A stretch of 64,000 bases of DNA. Source: Phenylobacterium sp. (lineage in GTDB: Bacteria > Pseudomonadota > Alphaproteobacteria > Caulobacterales > Caulobacteraceae). The position numbers and the translations under genes were made by a program. Shown one piece after another: positions 36,913-46,145 of the stretch. Location: positions 1 to 64,000 of the forward strand of contig NZ_WGNY01000023.1 of NCBI RefSeq assembly GCF_016124325.1, read 5' to 3'. Each line of letters opens with the position of its first letter. The first letter of the stretch is position 1. The notes under the pieces are model-generated. The model saw only the letters and a list, made by a program, of their open reading frames with translations. It was not told the origin of the DNA and ran no database searches.

Positions 36913-38397
36913 TCAGGCGGGTTCCTTCAGCATCCGGCGGCGCTCCACCGACGAGGGGATTCGCATCGCCTCGCGGTACTTGGCCACGGTGCGCCGGGCG
37001 ATGTCGACACCGGCTTCCTTGAGGATCTCCACGATCCGGTCGTCGGAGTGGACGTCGGCCTCGCTGGCCTCCGCGTCGATCAGCTGGCGGATCTTGTGGC
37101 GCACGCTTTCGGCGGAGTGGGCCTCGCCGCCCTCGGTGGCGGCGATGGCCGAGGTGAAGAAGAACTTCATCTCGAACAGGCCGCGCGGCGTGGCCATGTA
37201 CTTGTTGGAGGTCACCCGGCTGACGGTGGATTCGTGCATGCCGATGGCGTCGGCGACGGTCTTCAGGTTCAGCGGCCTCAGGTGCTCGACGCCATAGGCC
37301 AGGAAGGCGTCCTGCTGGCGAACGATCTCGGAGGAGACCTTGAGGATCGTCCGCGCGCGCTGGTCGAGGCTCTTCATCAGCCAGTTGGCCTGGGCCAGGC
37401 AGTCCGAGACGAAGGTCTTCTCCTGGTCGCTCCTGGCCTGGCCCGAGACGCGGGCGTGGTAGCGCTGGTCGACCAGCAGGCGCGGCAGGGTGTCGGAGTT
37501 GAGCTCCACGTGCCACAGGCCGCCGGCCCCCTCGCGAACGAACACGTCGGGTTCGACCGGAGTCGCCGCCTCGCCGCCGAAGGCCGCGCCGGGCCGGGGC
37601 GTGAGCGCGCGGATCTCGGCGATCATGTCGCGAAGGTCCTCGTCGTCGACCTCGCAGACCTTCTTGAGCGCCGCCAGGTCGCGGCGGGCGAGCAGCGGCA
37701 GGTTGTCGAGCAGCGCCGCGATCGCCGGATCGTAGCGGTTCTTGTCCTTCAGCTGGATCATCAGGCATTCGCGCACGTCGCGGGCGGCCACGCCCACCGG
37801 CTCGAACCCCTGGATGGTCGCCAGCACCTTCTCGACCAGCGCCTCGGAACAGCCCAGGCGCTCGGCGGCTTCGGCGGTCTCGAGGCGCAGGTAGCCGCCC
37901 TCGTCGACCGCATCGATCAGCACGTGGGCGATCGCGGACTCGGCCGGCGTCAGGCCGGCGGCCGTGAGCTGCTCGTGCAGGTATTCGCAGAGGGTGACCT
38001 CGCGGGCCAGCGCGCCCTCCAGGCCCTCCCGGTCGCCATCGAAGCCGCCACCCTTGCCGGCCTTGGACCAGTCGACCGAACCGCCGGCGTCAGCGGCGCC
38101 CGCATCGCCCGTGGCGTGCTCGCCCGGCGAGGCTTCGTCATGCGGCGCGTCCAGTTCGGCGCGGGCCTCGGCGTCGGCGATAGGTCCGTCGAGGGCCGGC
38201 GAGTCGTCGCCCGGCGCTTCGGCCGGCGCCTGGTCGTCCTCGTCGCGCTGCAGGAGCGGGTTGCGCTCCAGCTCGGCCTCGACGAAGGCCTCCAGTTCCA
38301 GATTCGACATCTGCAGCAGCTTGATCGCCTGCTGCAGCTGAGGGGTGATGACGAGCCCCTGCCCCTGCCGTATCTCCAAGCGTGCGCTGAGCGCCAA
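36913..38397 (-). CDS. rpoN: RNA polymerase sigma-54 factor
   Basis: Sigma-54 directs RNA polymerase to -24/-12 promoters opened by AAA+ activators; in Caulobacter-type bacteria it serves flagellar and stalk genes. The 494-residue protein has the Gln/Leu-rich region I (MALSARLEIRQGQGLVITPQLQQAIKLLQMSNLELE), an acidic region II, the core-binding domain, the HTH (IGMHESTVSRVTSNKYMATP) and the RpoN box (ARRTVAKYREAMRIPSS). It heads the run to exoD, hpf and ptsN but is separated from lptB by about 5.8 kb of other genes. Confidence 0.97.
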   Translation of the reverse strand: MALSARLEIRQGQGLVITPQLQQAIKLLQMSNLELEAFVEAELERNPLLQRDEDDQAPAEAPGDDSPALDGPIADAEARAELDAPHDEASPGEHATGDAGAADAGGSVDWSKAGKGGGFDGDREGLEGALAREVTLCEYLHEQLTAAGLTPAESAIAHVLIDAVDEGGYLRLETAEAAERLGCSEALVEKVLATIQGFEPVGVAARDVRECLMIQLKDKNRYDPAIAALLDNLPLLARRDLAALKKVCEVDDEDLRDMIAEIRALTPRPGAAFGGEAATPVEPDVFVREGAGGLWHVELNSDTLPRLLVDQRYHARVSGQARSDQEKTFVSDCLAQANWLMKSLDQRARTILKVSSEIVRQQDAFLAYGVEHLRPLNLKTVADAIGMHESTVSRVTSNKYMATPRGLFEMKFFFTSAIAATEGGEAHSAESVRHKIRQLIDAEASEADVHSDDRIVEILKEAGVDIARRTVAKYREAMRIPSSVERRRMLKEPA

Positions 38398-38513
38398 CGA
38401 ACCGTCCCCTGGCCTGCTTCTTGCTTCAAGCTAGGGAGGGTTCCCAACCGTGAGGTTAACGGCGCGGATTTCCTCCGCGACGTGACGCCGCGCGCCCCTG
38501 GACGCGCGGGCCG

Positions 38514-39245
38514 TCAGGCCGCCACGGGGGCCCGCGCCGGCGCCGGCAAGTCCCAGGCGAAATCCGGATAGAACCGCGCCATCAGGCGGTCGACGTAGGC
38601 GACCAGCGTGCCGAAGCCCTCGGTCCGGCGCTTCAGCTCGCCCTCGAAGAACGGCGTCAGGATCGCCGACAGCATGGCGAAGACCGTGGCGTCCGCCCCG
38701 CACGGCCGATCGCCGAACAGATAGGGCTTGTCGCCCAAGAGCGCGGCGATGGCGGCCAGCGAGCGCACGCCCAGCGCCACGGCCTCCAGGTCGGTGTGCC
38801 GCCCCACGCCCACGGCGTGGACGTTGCGCCTCACCTGGTCCAGCACCATCTCGCGCAGCCCCGGCGGCCCGCCGTCGAAGAAGTGCGCCGGCCCCTTGGC
38901 GAAGTTCTCCGGCCGCAGCCAGCGCTCGGCCACCATCACCCAGCCCAGCTGGTTCTCGACCATCCGCTCGACGGCCCAGGCCGTGGCGCGCTGCTCGGGC
39001 GACAGGCCCTCGTCGAAGTCGACGCCGTAGGTCCGTTCCAGATAGCCGCGGATGAAGGTGGAATCGGCGATCCGCACGCCGCCCGCGTCGATGAACGGAA
39101 TCTGCCCCTTGGGGCTCTCCTCGCGGCTGCCCCGGCGCTTCTCGTACGCCAGGCCCGCCATCTTCAGCTGCACCTCGGTCTTGGCGACATAGGGGCTGAT
39201 CTCGGGGAGACCGAAACCCTCGCCCGCGCCGTAGAGAATGATCAT
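38514..39245 (-). CDS. Glutathione S-transferase family protein
   Basis: This 243-residue GST-like protein has a thioredoxin-fold N-terminus (MIILYGAGEGFGLPEISPYVAKTEVQLKMAGL, then GQIPFIDAGGVRIADSTFI) and an all-helical C-terminal domain. It resembles the metaxin/Tom37-like GST subgroup with SPYVAKTE rather than detoxifying GSTs with a Ser or Cys at the active site. An in-frame ATG at 39269 would add eight residues. It is divergent from a WYL regulator, with a perfect palindrome between. Confidence 0.88.
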   Translation of the reverse strand: MIILYGAGEGFGLPEISPYVAKTEVQLKMAGLAYEKRRGSREESPKGQIPFIDAGGVRIADSTFIRGYLERTYGVDFDEGLSPEQRATAWAVERMVENQLGWVMVAERWLRPENFAKGPAHFFDGGPPGLREMVLDQVRRNVHAVGVGRHTDLEAVALGVRSLAAIAALLGDKPYLFGDRPCGADATVFAMLSAILTPFFEGELKRRTEGFGTLVAYVDRLMARFYPDFAWDLPAPARAPVAA

Positions 39246-39288
39246 CGGTCCCGTCCCTTCGCTTGACATGACGACCGTATCGACCCCT

Positions 39289-39310
39289 TGCTGACAGCCT
39301 TCTGTCAGCA
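39289..39310. promoter_or_regulatory. Perfect 9+4+9 palindrome between GST and WYL-regulator genes
   Basis: TGCTGACAG-CCTT-CTGTCAGCA lies 43 bp before the GST start and 17 bp before the regulator start. It is a good candidate operator for autoregulation and control of the GST gene by the WYL protein. Confidence 0.65.
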
Positions 39311-39327
39311 GCCTGTCACGAGAACAA

Positions 39328-40035
39328 ATGCGGCGCGCGGACCGGCTCTTCCAGATCATCCAGATCCTGCGCCGCACGCGCCGGCCGGTGACGGCCGAGG
39401 CCATCGCCGAGGAGCTGGAGACCTCCAAGCGCACCGTCTACCGCGACATCGCCGACCTGATCGGCCAGCGCGCGCCGATCCGCGGCGAGGCGGGCGTGGG
39501 CTACATCCTGGAGGACGGCTTCGACCTGCCGCCGCTGATGCTGACGCCGGAGGAGGTGGAGGCCGCCGTGGTGGGCGCCCAGATGATCGCCGCCCGCGGC
39601 GACCCGGCGCTGCGCCGCGCCGCCCAGGACCTCGTCGCCAAGATCGGCGCGGTGATCCCGGAGAACCTGCGTCCGCTGGTGATGGAGCCGGCCACCCACG
39701 CCGTCCCGAACTGGCGCTCGACGCCCGACAACGTCGACATGGCCGAGCTGCGCCAGGCCATCCGCGCCGGCCGCAAGATCGAGTTCAGCTACCAGGACGA
39801 GCAGGGCCGCGTCTCGCGCCGCACCGTGTGGCCCTTCGCCATCGGCTATTTCGAGACCACGCGGCTGGTCATCACCTGGTGCGAGCTGCGCGAGGCCTTC
39901 CGCAGCTTCCGGACCGACCGCATCTCGGCGGCGAAGTTCACCGAGGAGCGCTATCCCGAACGCCCGGCCACGCTGCGCGCCCGCTGGCGGCGCCAGCGCG
40001 AGGAACACGCCGCCGCCATGCGCGAAGCAGGCTGA
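39328..40035 (+). CDS. WYL-domain transcriptional regulator (YafY type)
   Basis: The 235-residue regulator has an N-terminal winged helix (RRADRLFQIIQILRRTRRPVTAEAIAEELETSKRTVYRDIADL). A WYL-like ligand-binding domain in the C-terminal half reads LRQAIRAGRKIEFSYQDEQGRVSRRTVWPFAIGYFETTRLVITWCELREAFRSFRTDRI, with the motif degenerated from WYL. It probably controls the divergent GST gene. Confidence 0.93.
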   Translation: MRRADRLFQIIQILRRTRRPVTAEAIAEELETSKRTVYRDIADLIGQRAPIRGEAGVGYILEDGFDLPPLMLTPEEVEAAVVGAQMIAARGDPALRRAAQDLVAKIGAVIPENLRPLVMEPATHAVPNWRSTPDNVDMAELRQAIRAGRKIEFSYQDEQGRVSRRTVWPFAIGYFETTRLVITWCELREAFRSFRTDRISAAKFTEERYPERPATLRARWRRQREEHAAAMREAG

Positions 40036-40206
40036 GCGCCCGGATTTCGGCCGCGCAATCCGCCGCCCGCGCGGGTGTTATAGCGAGGTTGCGCGCGCCG
40101 GAACGCGCGGCTGACGCTACGTCCGTCTCGCCTCGCGCCGCGCCTTCGGGTTAGGAGGTGCGCAACAGCCGGCCAAGAGCAGACGCCGGCGATAAAGGGA
40201 GCCGCC

Positions 40207-41898
40207 ATGCACTACGCCGAACTCGACAAGGCCTGGGCCGAACTCACCGGGCCCGGCGCGCCGTTCGAGATCGTCGAGGTCGAGGTGCGAGGCGTCCCGA
40301 TCAAGACCTTCAAGAACGCGCCGCCCAACGTGCGGGCCCTGTGGCTCTCCACCGCCCAGTTCGCCGACCGCGACTACCTGGTCTACGAGGACGAGCGGCT
40401 GACCTACGCCCAGAGCCACGAGAAGGTGGCCGCGCTCGCCGCCTGGATGTTGAGCCAGGGCGTGAAGCCGGGCGACCGCGTGGCCGTGGCCATGCGCAAC
40501 TACCCCGAATGGATGCTGATCTACTGGGCCTGCGCCTGCATCGGCGTGGCCTGCGTCGGCATGAATGCGTGGTGGACCGCGCCCGAGATGGCCTACGGCC
40601 TGAAGGACTCCGCGCCCAAGATCCTGTTCGCCGACGCCGAACGTCTGGCCCGCATCGCCGAACAGCCCGACATGCTGGGCGACATCCTGCTGGTCGCCGT
40701 GCGCGCCGATCCGCCGCCCGGCGCGGTCGCCTGGGCCGAGACGGTGGCCACGCCATCCCCGCTGCCCGACGTGGCCGTCGACCCCGACGACGACCTCTGC
40801 ATCTTCTACACCTCGGGCACCACGGGCTTCCCGAAGGGCGCGCAGCTCACGCACCGCTCCAGCGTGAGCAACCTGATGAACATGATGTTCTCGGGCCAGG
40901 CGCACGGCCTCGCCACCCAGCGCGCCACGGGCGTCGCCCCGCCGGCCGCGCCGCCGATCCCGGTGACCCTGGTGACCACGCCGCTGTTCCACGTCACCGC
41001 CAACAACTGCGGCGCCTACGCGACGACGGCGGCGGGCGGCAAGATGGTGCTGATGTACCGCTGGGACGCCGGCCACGCGCTGAAGCTGATCGAGCGCGAA
41101 CGCTGCACCTCGGCCGGCGGCGTGCCGGTGATGGCCCGCGAACTGATCACCCACCCCGACTTCGACAAGCACGACACCTCGAGCCTGCTCACCGTCGGCG
41201 GCGGCGGCGCCCAGCTGCAGCCCGACCTGGTGGCCAAGATCGACCAGGCCGTCGCCACGGCGCGCCCCAACACCGGCTACGGCATGACCGAGACCTCGGG
41301 GATCATCACCTCGATCTCGGGCGACTTCTTCGTGGACAAGCCCGCGAGCTGCGGCCGCGCCATGCCCACCTTCGACGTCAGGATCGTGGGCGACGACGGT
41401 CAGGCGCTGCCGCCCGGCCAGCCGGGCGAGCTGTGGGTGAAGGGCGCCTCGGTCATCAAGGGCTACATCAACCGCCCCGAGGCCACGGCGGAGTCCATCA
41501 CCGACGGCTGGCTGCACACCGGCGACGTGGCCTGGCTGGACGAGGAGGGCTTCATCTACCTCGTCGACCGCAAGAAGGACATGGTGCTGCGCGGCGGCGA
41601 GAACATCTACTGCGCCGAGGTGGAGAGCGCCCTGCACCAGCACCCCGCGGTGGCCGAATGCTCGGTGTTCGGGGTGCCCGATCAGCGCCTCGGCGAGGAG
41701 GTGGGCGCCGCCGTCTTCGTGCGCCCCGGCGAGCAGGTCGACGCCGCGGCGCTGCGGGCCCACATCGGCGCGCTGATCGCCCGCCACAAGATCCCCCGCT
41801 ACATCTGGCTCGTGGACCAGCCGCTGCCGCGCAACGCCAACGGCAAGTTCCTGAAGCGCGAGCTGCGCGAGACCCTGAAGGTGGAAGAAGCCGCCTGA
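40207..41898 (+). CDS. AMP-binding acyl-CoA synthetase
   Basis: The 563-residue ANL-superfamily ligase activates a carboxylic acid through an acyl-adenylate to its CoA thioester. Signatures are the P-loop FYTSGTTGFPKGA, GYGMTETSGI, HTGDVAWLDEEGFIYLVDRKKDM, GENIYCAEVE and the catalytic lysine in PRNANGKFLKREL. AAAGGGA lies 6 bases before the ATG. It is likely to act on fatty or aromatic acids; the binding pocket cannot be read with confidence. It is a single gene between the WYL regulator and the MscS channel. Confidence 0.94.
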   Translation: MHYAELDKAWAELTGPGAPFEIVEVEVRGVPIKTFKNAPPNVRALWLSTAQFADRDYLVYEDERLTYAQSHEKVAALAAWMLSQGVKPGDRVAVAMRNYPEWMLIYWACACIGVACVGMNAWWTAPEMAYGLKDSAPKILFADAERLARIAEQPDMLGDILLVAVRADPPPGAVAWAETVATPSPLPDVAVDPDDDLCIFYTSGTTGFPKGAQLTHRSSVSNLMNMMFSGQAHGLATQRATGVAPPAAPPIPVTLVTTPLFHVTANNCGAYATTAAGGKMVLMYRWDAGHALKLIERERCTSAGGVPVMARELITHPDFDKHDTSSLLTVGGGGAQLQPDLVAKIDQAVATARPNTGYGMTETSGIITSISGDFFVDKPASCGRAMPTFDVRIVGDDGQALPPGQPGELWVKGASVIKGYINRPEATAESITDGWLHTGDVAWLDEEGFIYLVDRKKDMVLRGGENIYCAEVESALHQHPAVAECSVFGVPDQRLGEEVGAAVFVRPGEQVDAAALRAHIGALIARHKIPRYIWLVDQPLPRNANGKFLKRELRETLKVEEAA

Positions 41899-41997
41899 TC
41901 CGGCGGCGGCCGGATTTCCCCCAGCGGCGCGCTGCCCCTATACAGGCCCGCGACCACCGGCCCGGATCCGCCGGCGCCCGTGGACGTGAGGCGTAGC

Positions 41998-43170
41998 GTG
42001 GGCGTTCATACCTTCGAGGACTTCTGGGCCCTGGTGGTCGACGTCTGGCGGCACGGCTACATGGGCGTCGCCGTCAGCCAGATCGCGATGGCGCTGCTGA
42101 TCCTGGGCGTCGCGGTGCTGGTGCGCCGGGTCTTCAGCTTCGCGATCCTGGGCTACCTGCGCGCGCTCGCGTCGCGCTCCAAGACCGACCTGGACGACGC
42201 CATGGTCGAGGCGCTCACTCCGCCGGCCCGCTTCGTCCCCATCGTCATCGCGGCCTTCGTCATCACCCAGTTCGTCACGCCGCCGCCGGCGGTCAAGACG
42301 GTGCTGCTCCAGGTCGACCGCTCGCTGGTGGCGCTGACCCTCTTCTGGGCGATCTACCAGGTCGTCCAGCCGCTCTCGTCCCTGCTCAACGGGCGCTCGG
42401 CGGCCTTCAACCCGGCGATGGTGGGCTGGACGGTGCGCGTCGGCCGCATCCTGGTGGCCGCCCTGGGCGGCGCGGCGATCCTGGAGATCTGGGGCATCAA
42501 GGTGGGGCCCATGCTGGCGGGTCTCGGCCTGTTCGGCGTAGCCGTGGCCCTGGGCGCGCAGGACCTGTTCAAGAACCTGATCGGGGGCATCTTCGTCATC
42601 GCCGAACGGCGGTTCCAGAACGGCGACTGGATCCTGGCCGAAGGCGTGGTGGAGGGCACGGTGGAGACCATCGGCCTGCGGACCACCAAGGTCCGCCGCT
42701 TCGACATGGCGCCGGTGTTCGTGCCCAACGCGAAGCTGGCCGACAACGCGATCACCAACTTCTCGCAGATGACCTACCGGCGCATCTCCTGGATGATCAC
42801 GCTGGAGTACCGCACCACCACCGACCAGCTGCGCCAGATCCGCGACGCCATCGAGGCGCACATCCTGAACGACAAGGCCTTCGTGCAGCCGCCCAAGGCG
42901 CCGGCCTTCGTGCGCGTCGACAAGTTCAGCGATTCGTCGATCGACATCATGGTCTACTGCTTCACCCGCACGATCGTCTGGGGCGAGTGGCTGAAGGTGA
43001 AGGAAACCCTGGCCTACGCGATCAAGGGCATCGTGGAGGAGGCCGGCGCGGGCTTCGCCTTCCCCAGCCGCTCGATCTATGTCGAGACCGTGCCGCCGGG
43101 CGCGGAGATCCTGCCCCCGCCCGACGGCTCGGCGCCGGCGGAGCCGCCGGCCGGAGACGGCGAGACCTGA
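41998..43170 (+). CDS. MscS-family mechanosensitive channel
   Basis: This is a small-conductance-type channel of 390 residues. Several N-terminal membrane helices lead to the pore helix and MscS beta domain (GLGLFGVAVALGAQDLFKNLIGGIFVIAERRFQNGDWI, then VEGTVETIGLRTTKVRRFDMAPVFVPNAKLADNAITNFS). The C-terminal alpha/beta domain ends in a Pro/Ala tail. I start at the GTG at 41998, with GAGG 6 bases upstream; GTGs at 41980 and 41986 are also in frame. Confidence 0.92.
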   Translation: MGVHTFEDFWALVVDVWRHGYMGVAVSQIAMALLILGVAVLVRRVFSFAILGYLRALASRSKTDLDDAMVEALTPPARFVPIVIAAFVITQFVTPPPAVKTVLLQVDRSLVALTLFWAIYQVVQPLSSLLNGRSAAFNPAMVGWTVRVGRILVAALGGAAILEIWGIKVGPMLAGLGLFGVAVALGAQDLFKNLIGGIFVIAERRFQNGDWILAEGVVEGTVETIGLRTTKVRRFDMAPVFVPNAKLADNAITNFSQMTYRRISWMITLEYRTTTDQLRQIRDAIEAHILNDKAFVQPPKAPAFVRVDKFSDSSIDIMVYCFTRTIVWGEWLKVKETLAYAIKGIVEEAGAGFAFPSRSIYVETVPPGAEILPPPDGSAPAEPPAGDGET

Positions 43171-43173
43171 GGC

Positions 43174-43575
43174 TCAGGCGGCCATGGCGGCCTGGAGCTC
43201 GGGCCACTGGCGGAACAGGGTGGCCAGGTCGAAATACTCCCGCCAGACGGTGATCAGCCCGTCGCGCACCTCGAAGACGCCGGTCACCGGAAGCTCGGCC
43301 CAGCGGTCCGGGCCCAGCTGGTGGCGGTCCAGCCTCTCGATCACCACGAGGTCGCCGTCGACCACCTGCCGCAGCACGACGAACTGGTTGCTCAGCGTCG
43401 GCGCGAAGAACGGCTCCAGCGTCGCGCGCACGCCCTCCGGGCCCTGCGCGGTCCCCATCGGGAGATTGGTGTATTCGCAGTCCGGCGCGATGAGCTTGCA
43501 GCCGGCGTCGTAGTCCATGGCCTCCATCGCCTTCAGGAAGGCGGTGACGACGTCGAGGGGCTTGGTCTGGCTCAT
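43174..43575 (-). CDS. Limonene-1,2-epoxide hydrolase-like protein
   Basis: This 133-residue NTF2-fold protein matches the limonene-epoxide hydrolase active site. Y35 and N37 (CEYTNLPMG) can hold the water, R81 and D83 (ERLDRH) form the RxD pair and D116 (WREYFD) completes the Asp-Arg-Asp triad. The family opens small epoxides to diols. The start at 43575 (MSQTKPLDVVTAFLKAM) fits the fold better than one 8 codons upstream. It converges with the mscS gene, 3 bp apart. Confidence 0.88.
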   Translation of the reverse strand: MSQTKPLDVVTAFLKAMEAMDYDAGCKLIAPDCEYTNLPMGTAQGPEGVRATLEPFFAPTLSNQFVVLRQVVDGDLVVIERLDRHQLGPDRWAELPVTGVFEVRDGLITVWREYFDLATLFRQWPELQAAMAA

Positions 43576-43657
43576 GAGGGTCCTCCGTGGATGACCCAAT
43601 GTTCCCCAGGCCGGGAACCGGCGCGATTACCCGGCGGGTAATCGCCGGCGCGCGGCG

Positions 43658-44077
43658 TCAGTCCCTGGCCGGCCGCCAGAGCGGGCCGACCGCGACGAGC
43701 AGGACGATCACGTTGAAGACGACGTTCGACGGGTTGCCCGAGGCCACCGAGCCGGCGCTGTCGAGGACGAACCAGGCCAGCAGACCCGTCACCACGCTGC
43801 GACGAACGGCTTCAGGCGCCTGATCGTAGGCCCACCGCGCCAAGCACCAGATCGTGACGCCCCACCCGAACAGGAAGCCGCCGGTCAGCGCCGACAGGAA
43901 CCGGGTGTCGGGCGACTGGTAGGTGGTCGCCCCGTCCACCGGCCAGCTCAGGATGTCCAGGCTGAGGCGGGCCGGTTCGAGCGTGGCGCTCATGGTTCCC
44001 AGGAAGAAGACCGGCCCGAAAGCGCCCACGAAGACGGCGGCGAATTTCAGCCAGGCCTTATGCTGTGCGCGCGTCAT
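43658..44077 (-). CDS. Membrane protein of unknown function
   Basis: The 139-residue product has four likely membrane helices (FAAVFVGAFGPVFFLGTM, FLSALTGGFLFGWGVTIWCLARW, VVTGLLAWFVLDSAGSVASG, VVFNVIVLLVAVGPLW). I do not recognise a named family and no catalytic motif is visible. It stands alone 97 bp past lptB's stop side, reading in the same direction. Confidence 0.78.
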   Translation of the reverse strand: MTRAQHKAWLKFAAVFVGAFGPVFFLGTMSATLEPARLSLDILSWPVDGATTYQSPDTRFLSALTGGFLFGWGVTIWCLARWAYDQAPEAVRRSVVTGLLAWFVLDSAGSVASGNPSNVVFNVIVLLVAVGPLWRPARD

Positions 44078-44174
44078 CGGTTCCCCCCTTGCCGCGAGGG
44101 AGCATCATCCGGCATCCGCGGCGAGAGGAAACTACCTCTGAGGTAAAGGCGGCGCGCCGTGAGCCGGCCGCGCC

Positions 44175-44942
44175 CTAGTTAAACCGGTCGCCCAGGTAGA
44201 CGCGACGCACTTCGGGATCGTCGACGATCTCGTCGGGGCTGCCTTCGAAGAGCAGTTCGCCCGCGTGGATGATCGAGGCGCGGTCGATGATGTCGAGCGT
44301 CTCGCGCACGTTGTGGTCGGTGATCAGGATGCCGATGCCGCGCTGCTTGAGGTAGCTGATCACCTCGCGGATGTCGGCGATGGCCAGCGGGTCGATGCCG
44401 GCGAACGGCTCGTCCAGCAGCATGAAGCTGGGCTCGCTGGCCAGGGCGCGGGCGATCTCGACGCGGCGGCGCTCGCCGCCCGAGAGCGACACGGCCGGGG
44501 CGTTCTTCAGGTGCTCGATGTGCAGCTCTTCGAGGAGCTGGGTGACCGTGGCGCGGGCCTGGCGCTTGTCGCGCTGGCGCAGCTCGACGATCGACATGAC
44601 GTTTTCCCACACGCTCATGCCGCGGAAGATCGAGGTCTCCTGCGGCAGGTAGCCCACGCCCATGCGGGCGCGCTGGTACATGGGCTGGGCGGTGATGTTC
44701 TCGCCGTCGAGGTAGATGGCGCCGTAGTCGGCCGGGATCAGGCCCGTGATCATGTAGAAGCAGGTGGTCTTGCCGGCGCCGTTGGGGCCCAGGAGGCCGG
44801 CGACTTCGCCACGCGCCAGGCGCAGGCTGACGCCCTTGACCACCGGCCGGCCGCGGAACGACTTGCCGATGTTGTCGACCACCAGGCCGTCGCTGGGGAT
44901 CGCGCCCTTGGCCTGGGGCTTCAGCGGCTGCGGGGCGTTCAT
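44175..44942 (-). CDS. lptB: LPS export ABC transporter ATP-binding protein
   Basis: LptB is the ATPase of the LptB2FG complex that pulls lipopolysaccharide from the inner membrane and pushes it along the LptCAD bridge. The 255-residue protein has Walker A GLLGPNGAGKTTCFYM, the Q-loop PQETSIF, signature LSGGERRRVEIARAL, Walker B FMLLDEPFAGIDP and the switch His (ITDHNVRE). It overlaps lptA by 4 bp. Confidence 0.97.
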   Translation of the reverse strand: MNAPQPLKPQAKGAIPSDGLVVDNIGKSFRGRPVVKGVSLRLARGEVAGLLGPNGAGKTTCFYMITGLIPADYGAIYLDGENITAQPMYQRARMGVGYLPQETSIFRGMSVWENVMSIVELRQRDKRQARATVTQLLEELHIEHLKNAPAVSLSGGERRRVEIARALASEPSFMLLDEPFAGIDPLAIADIREVISYLKQRGIGILITDHNVRETLDIIDRASIIHAGELLFEGSPDEIVDDPEVRRVYLGDRFN

Positions 44943-45487
44943 TTCGCCGCGTCGTCCTGCTTCTTCGAGGGATAGAATACGCCGCGCGGACGCCCGGCGG
45001 CGTTCTTGCCCGTCGCGGTGCCCACCATGCGCCCTTCGCCGGTCTGGGTGTTGAAGACCATGCGCGAGCCGCGCAGCACGTTCTGCCCCTGGAGCGCGAC
45101 CACGTCGCCGGTGACCGTCACGGTCTCGCTGCCGGCCTCGTAGACGGCGTTGTCGCCGTGGACCCGCTGGTCCTTGGTGGTGACGTAGTAGACTGAGCCC
45201 TGGGCCTCGATGCGGATCAGGTCGCCGCAGGCGCCGGTCGACGCCGCGCCCGAACCGCCCTTGGTCTCGAACACCGCCTTCAGCACGTCGGCGCGCACCC
45301 GGGCGTCGCCTTGCAGGGCCTCGGCGCGGCCGCGCCAGATCGAGATGCAGGCCTTGTTCTGCACCTCCAGCTCGTCGGCGGTGATGTCGATCGGCCCGTC
45401 GGCGTTGGGGCCGAGCTGCTGGGCGCGCGCGGCGCCGGCGGCGGCGAGGAGGGCGGCCAGCGCCATGGGGGCGACGTTGGATTTCAT
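44939..45487 (-). CDS. lptA: LPS transport periplasmic protein LptA
   Basis: LptA is the beta-jellyroll bridge protein carrying LPS across the periplasm. The 182-residue precursor has a signal peptide (MKSNVAPMALAALLAAAGAARAQ), then the OstA-type repeats ITADELEVQNKACISIWRGRAEALQGDARVRADVL and VYEAGSETVTVTGDVVALQGQNVLRGSRMVFN. The ATG at 45487 is chosen because the signal peptide starts there. It overlaps lptB and lies 22 bp after lptC. Confidence 0.94.
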   Translation of the reverse strand: MKSNVAPMALAALLAAAGAARAQQLGPNADGPIDITADELEVQNKACISIWRGRAEALQGDARVRADVLKAVFETKGGSGAASTGACGDLIRIEAQGSVYYVTTKDQRVHGDNAVYEAGSETVTVTGDVVALQGQNVLRGSRMVFNTQTGEGRMVGTATGKNAAGRPRGVFYPSKKQDDAAK

Positions 45488-45509
45488 CACGGGCCTTCCG
45501 AGCCTTCCT

Positions 45510-46136
45510 CTACTTCTTCTTCGTCTCGATGCGCGTGCGCACACCGCCCTTGAAGACCATGCGTTCGCCCTTGCCGTAGATCGCATAGGACTCCGCGTTG
45601 ATTTCTCCAAGGCCTCCCGCGCCCTTAATGGGGCCTGAACCGATGATCTCGCCGGTCTTGGTGTCGAACAGCGAGGCGGCCGTGTCGAAGACGTTCTTGG
45701 TGTCGGACAACTGCACGCCGCCCGACAGCTCCAGCTTGCCGCTCTGCTCGTGGAAAATCCCGTCCGCGCCGTGGATGCGCAGCTCGTCGGGCCCGCCCTC
45801 GTCCAGCACGAGCGCGGGCTTCTTCAGGATCACGCGCTGGTAGTCGAGCCGGTCGCGGGTGGCGCTGTCGGCAGTGAGCACGAAGGCGCGGCCCTTGTCG
45901 TCGCGGCCGACGAAGCGGGGCGTGACCAGCCGGATCGGCTCGTCCGCGCCCTGGGCCTGGCGGGGCTGGGAGTTGAAGGTCGACCACACCACGCTGCCGA
46001 TCAGGCCGACGAAGATCAGCCCGATCAGGCCGGGCAGCGACCAGCGCAGGGTGCGGATCAGCCGCGACCGCTTGCGCCAGCGCTCGAAATCGGCGCGGCG
46101 GGGCGGATCGGACGTGGGCGCGTCGGCGGCCGTCAT
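45510..46136 (-). CDS. lptC: LPS export periplasmic protein LptC
   Basis: LptC is anchored in the inner membrane by one N-terminal helix (LRWSLPGLIGLIFVGLIGSVVWSTF, about residues 29-53) and hands LPS to LptA. The 208-residue protein then shows the beta-jellyroll (VTPRFVGRDDKGRAFVLTADSATRDRLDYQRVILKKPALVL...IHGADGIFHEQSGKLELSGGVQLSD). It follows the RNase D-like gene by 9 bp and precedes lptA. Confidence 0.93.
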   Translation of the reverse strand: MTAADAPTSDPPRRADFERWRKRSRLIRTLRWSLPGLIGLIFVGLIGSVVWSTFNSQPRQAQGADEPIRLVTPRFVGRDDKGRAFVLTADSATRDRLDYQRVILKKPALVLDEGGPDELRIHGADGIFHEQSGKLELSGGVQLSDTKNVFDTAASLFDTKTGEIIGSGPIKGAGGLGEINAESYAIYGKGERMVFKGGVRTRIETKKK

Positions 46137-46145
46137 CGCTTCTAT

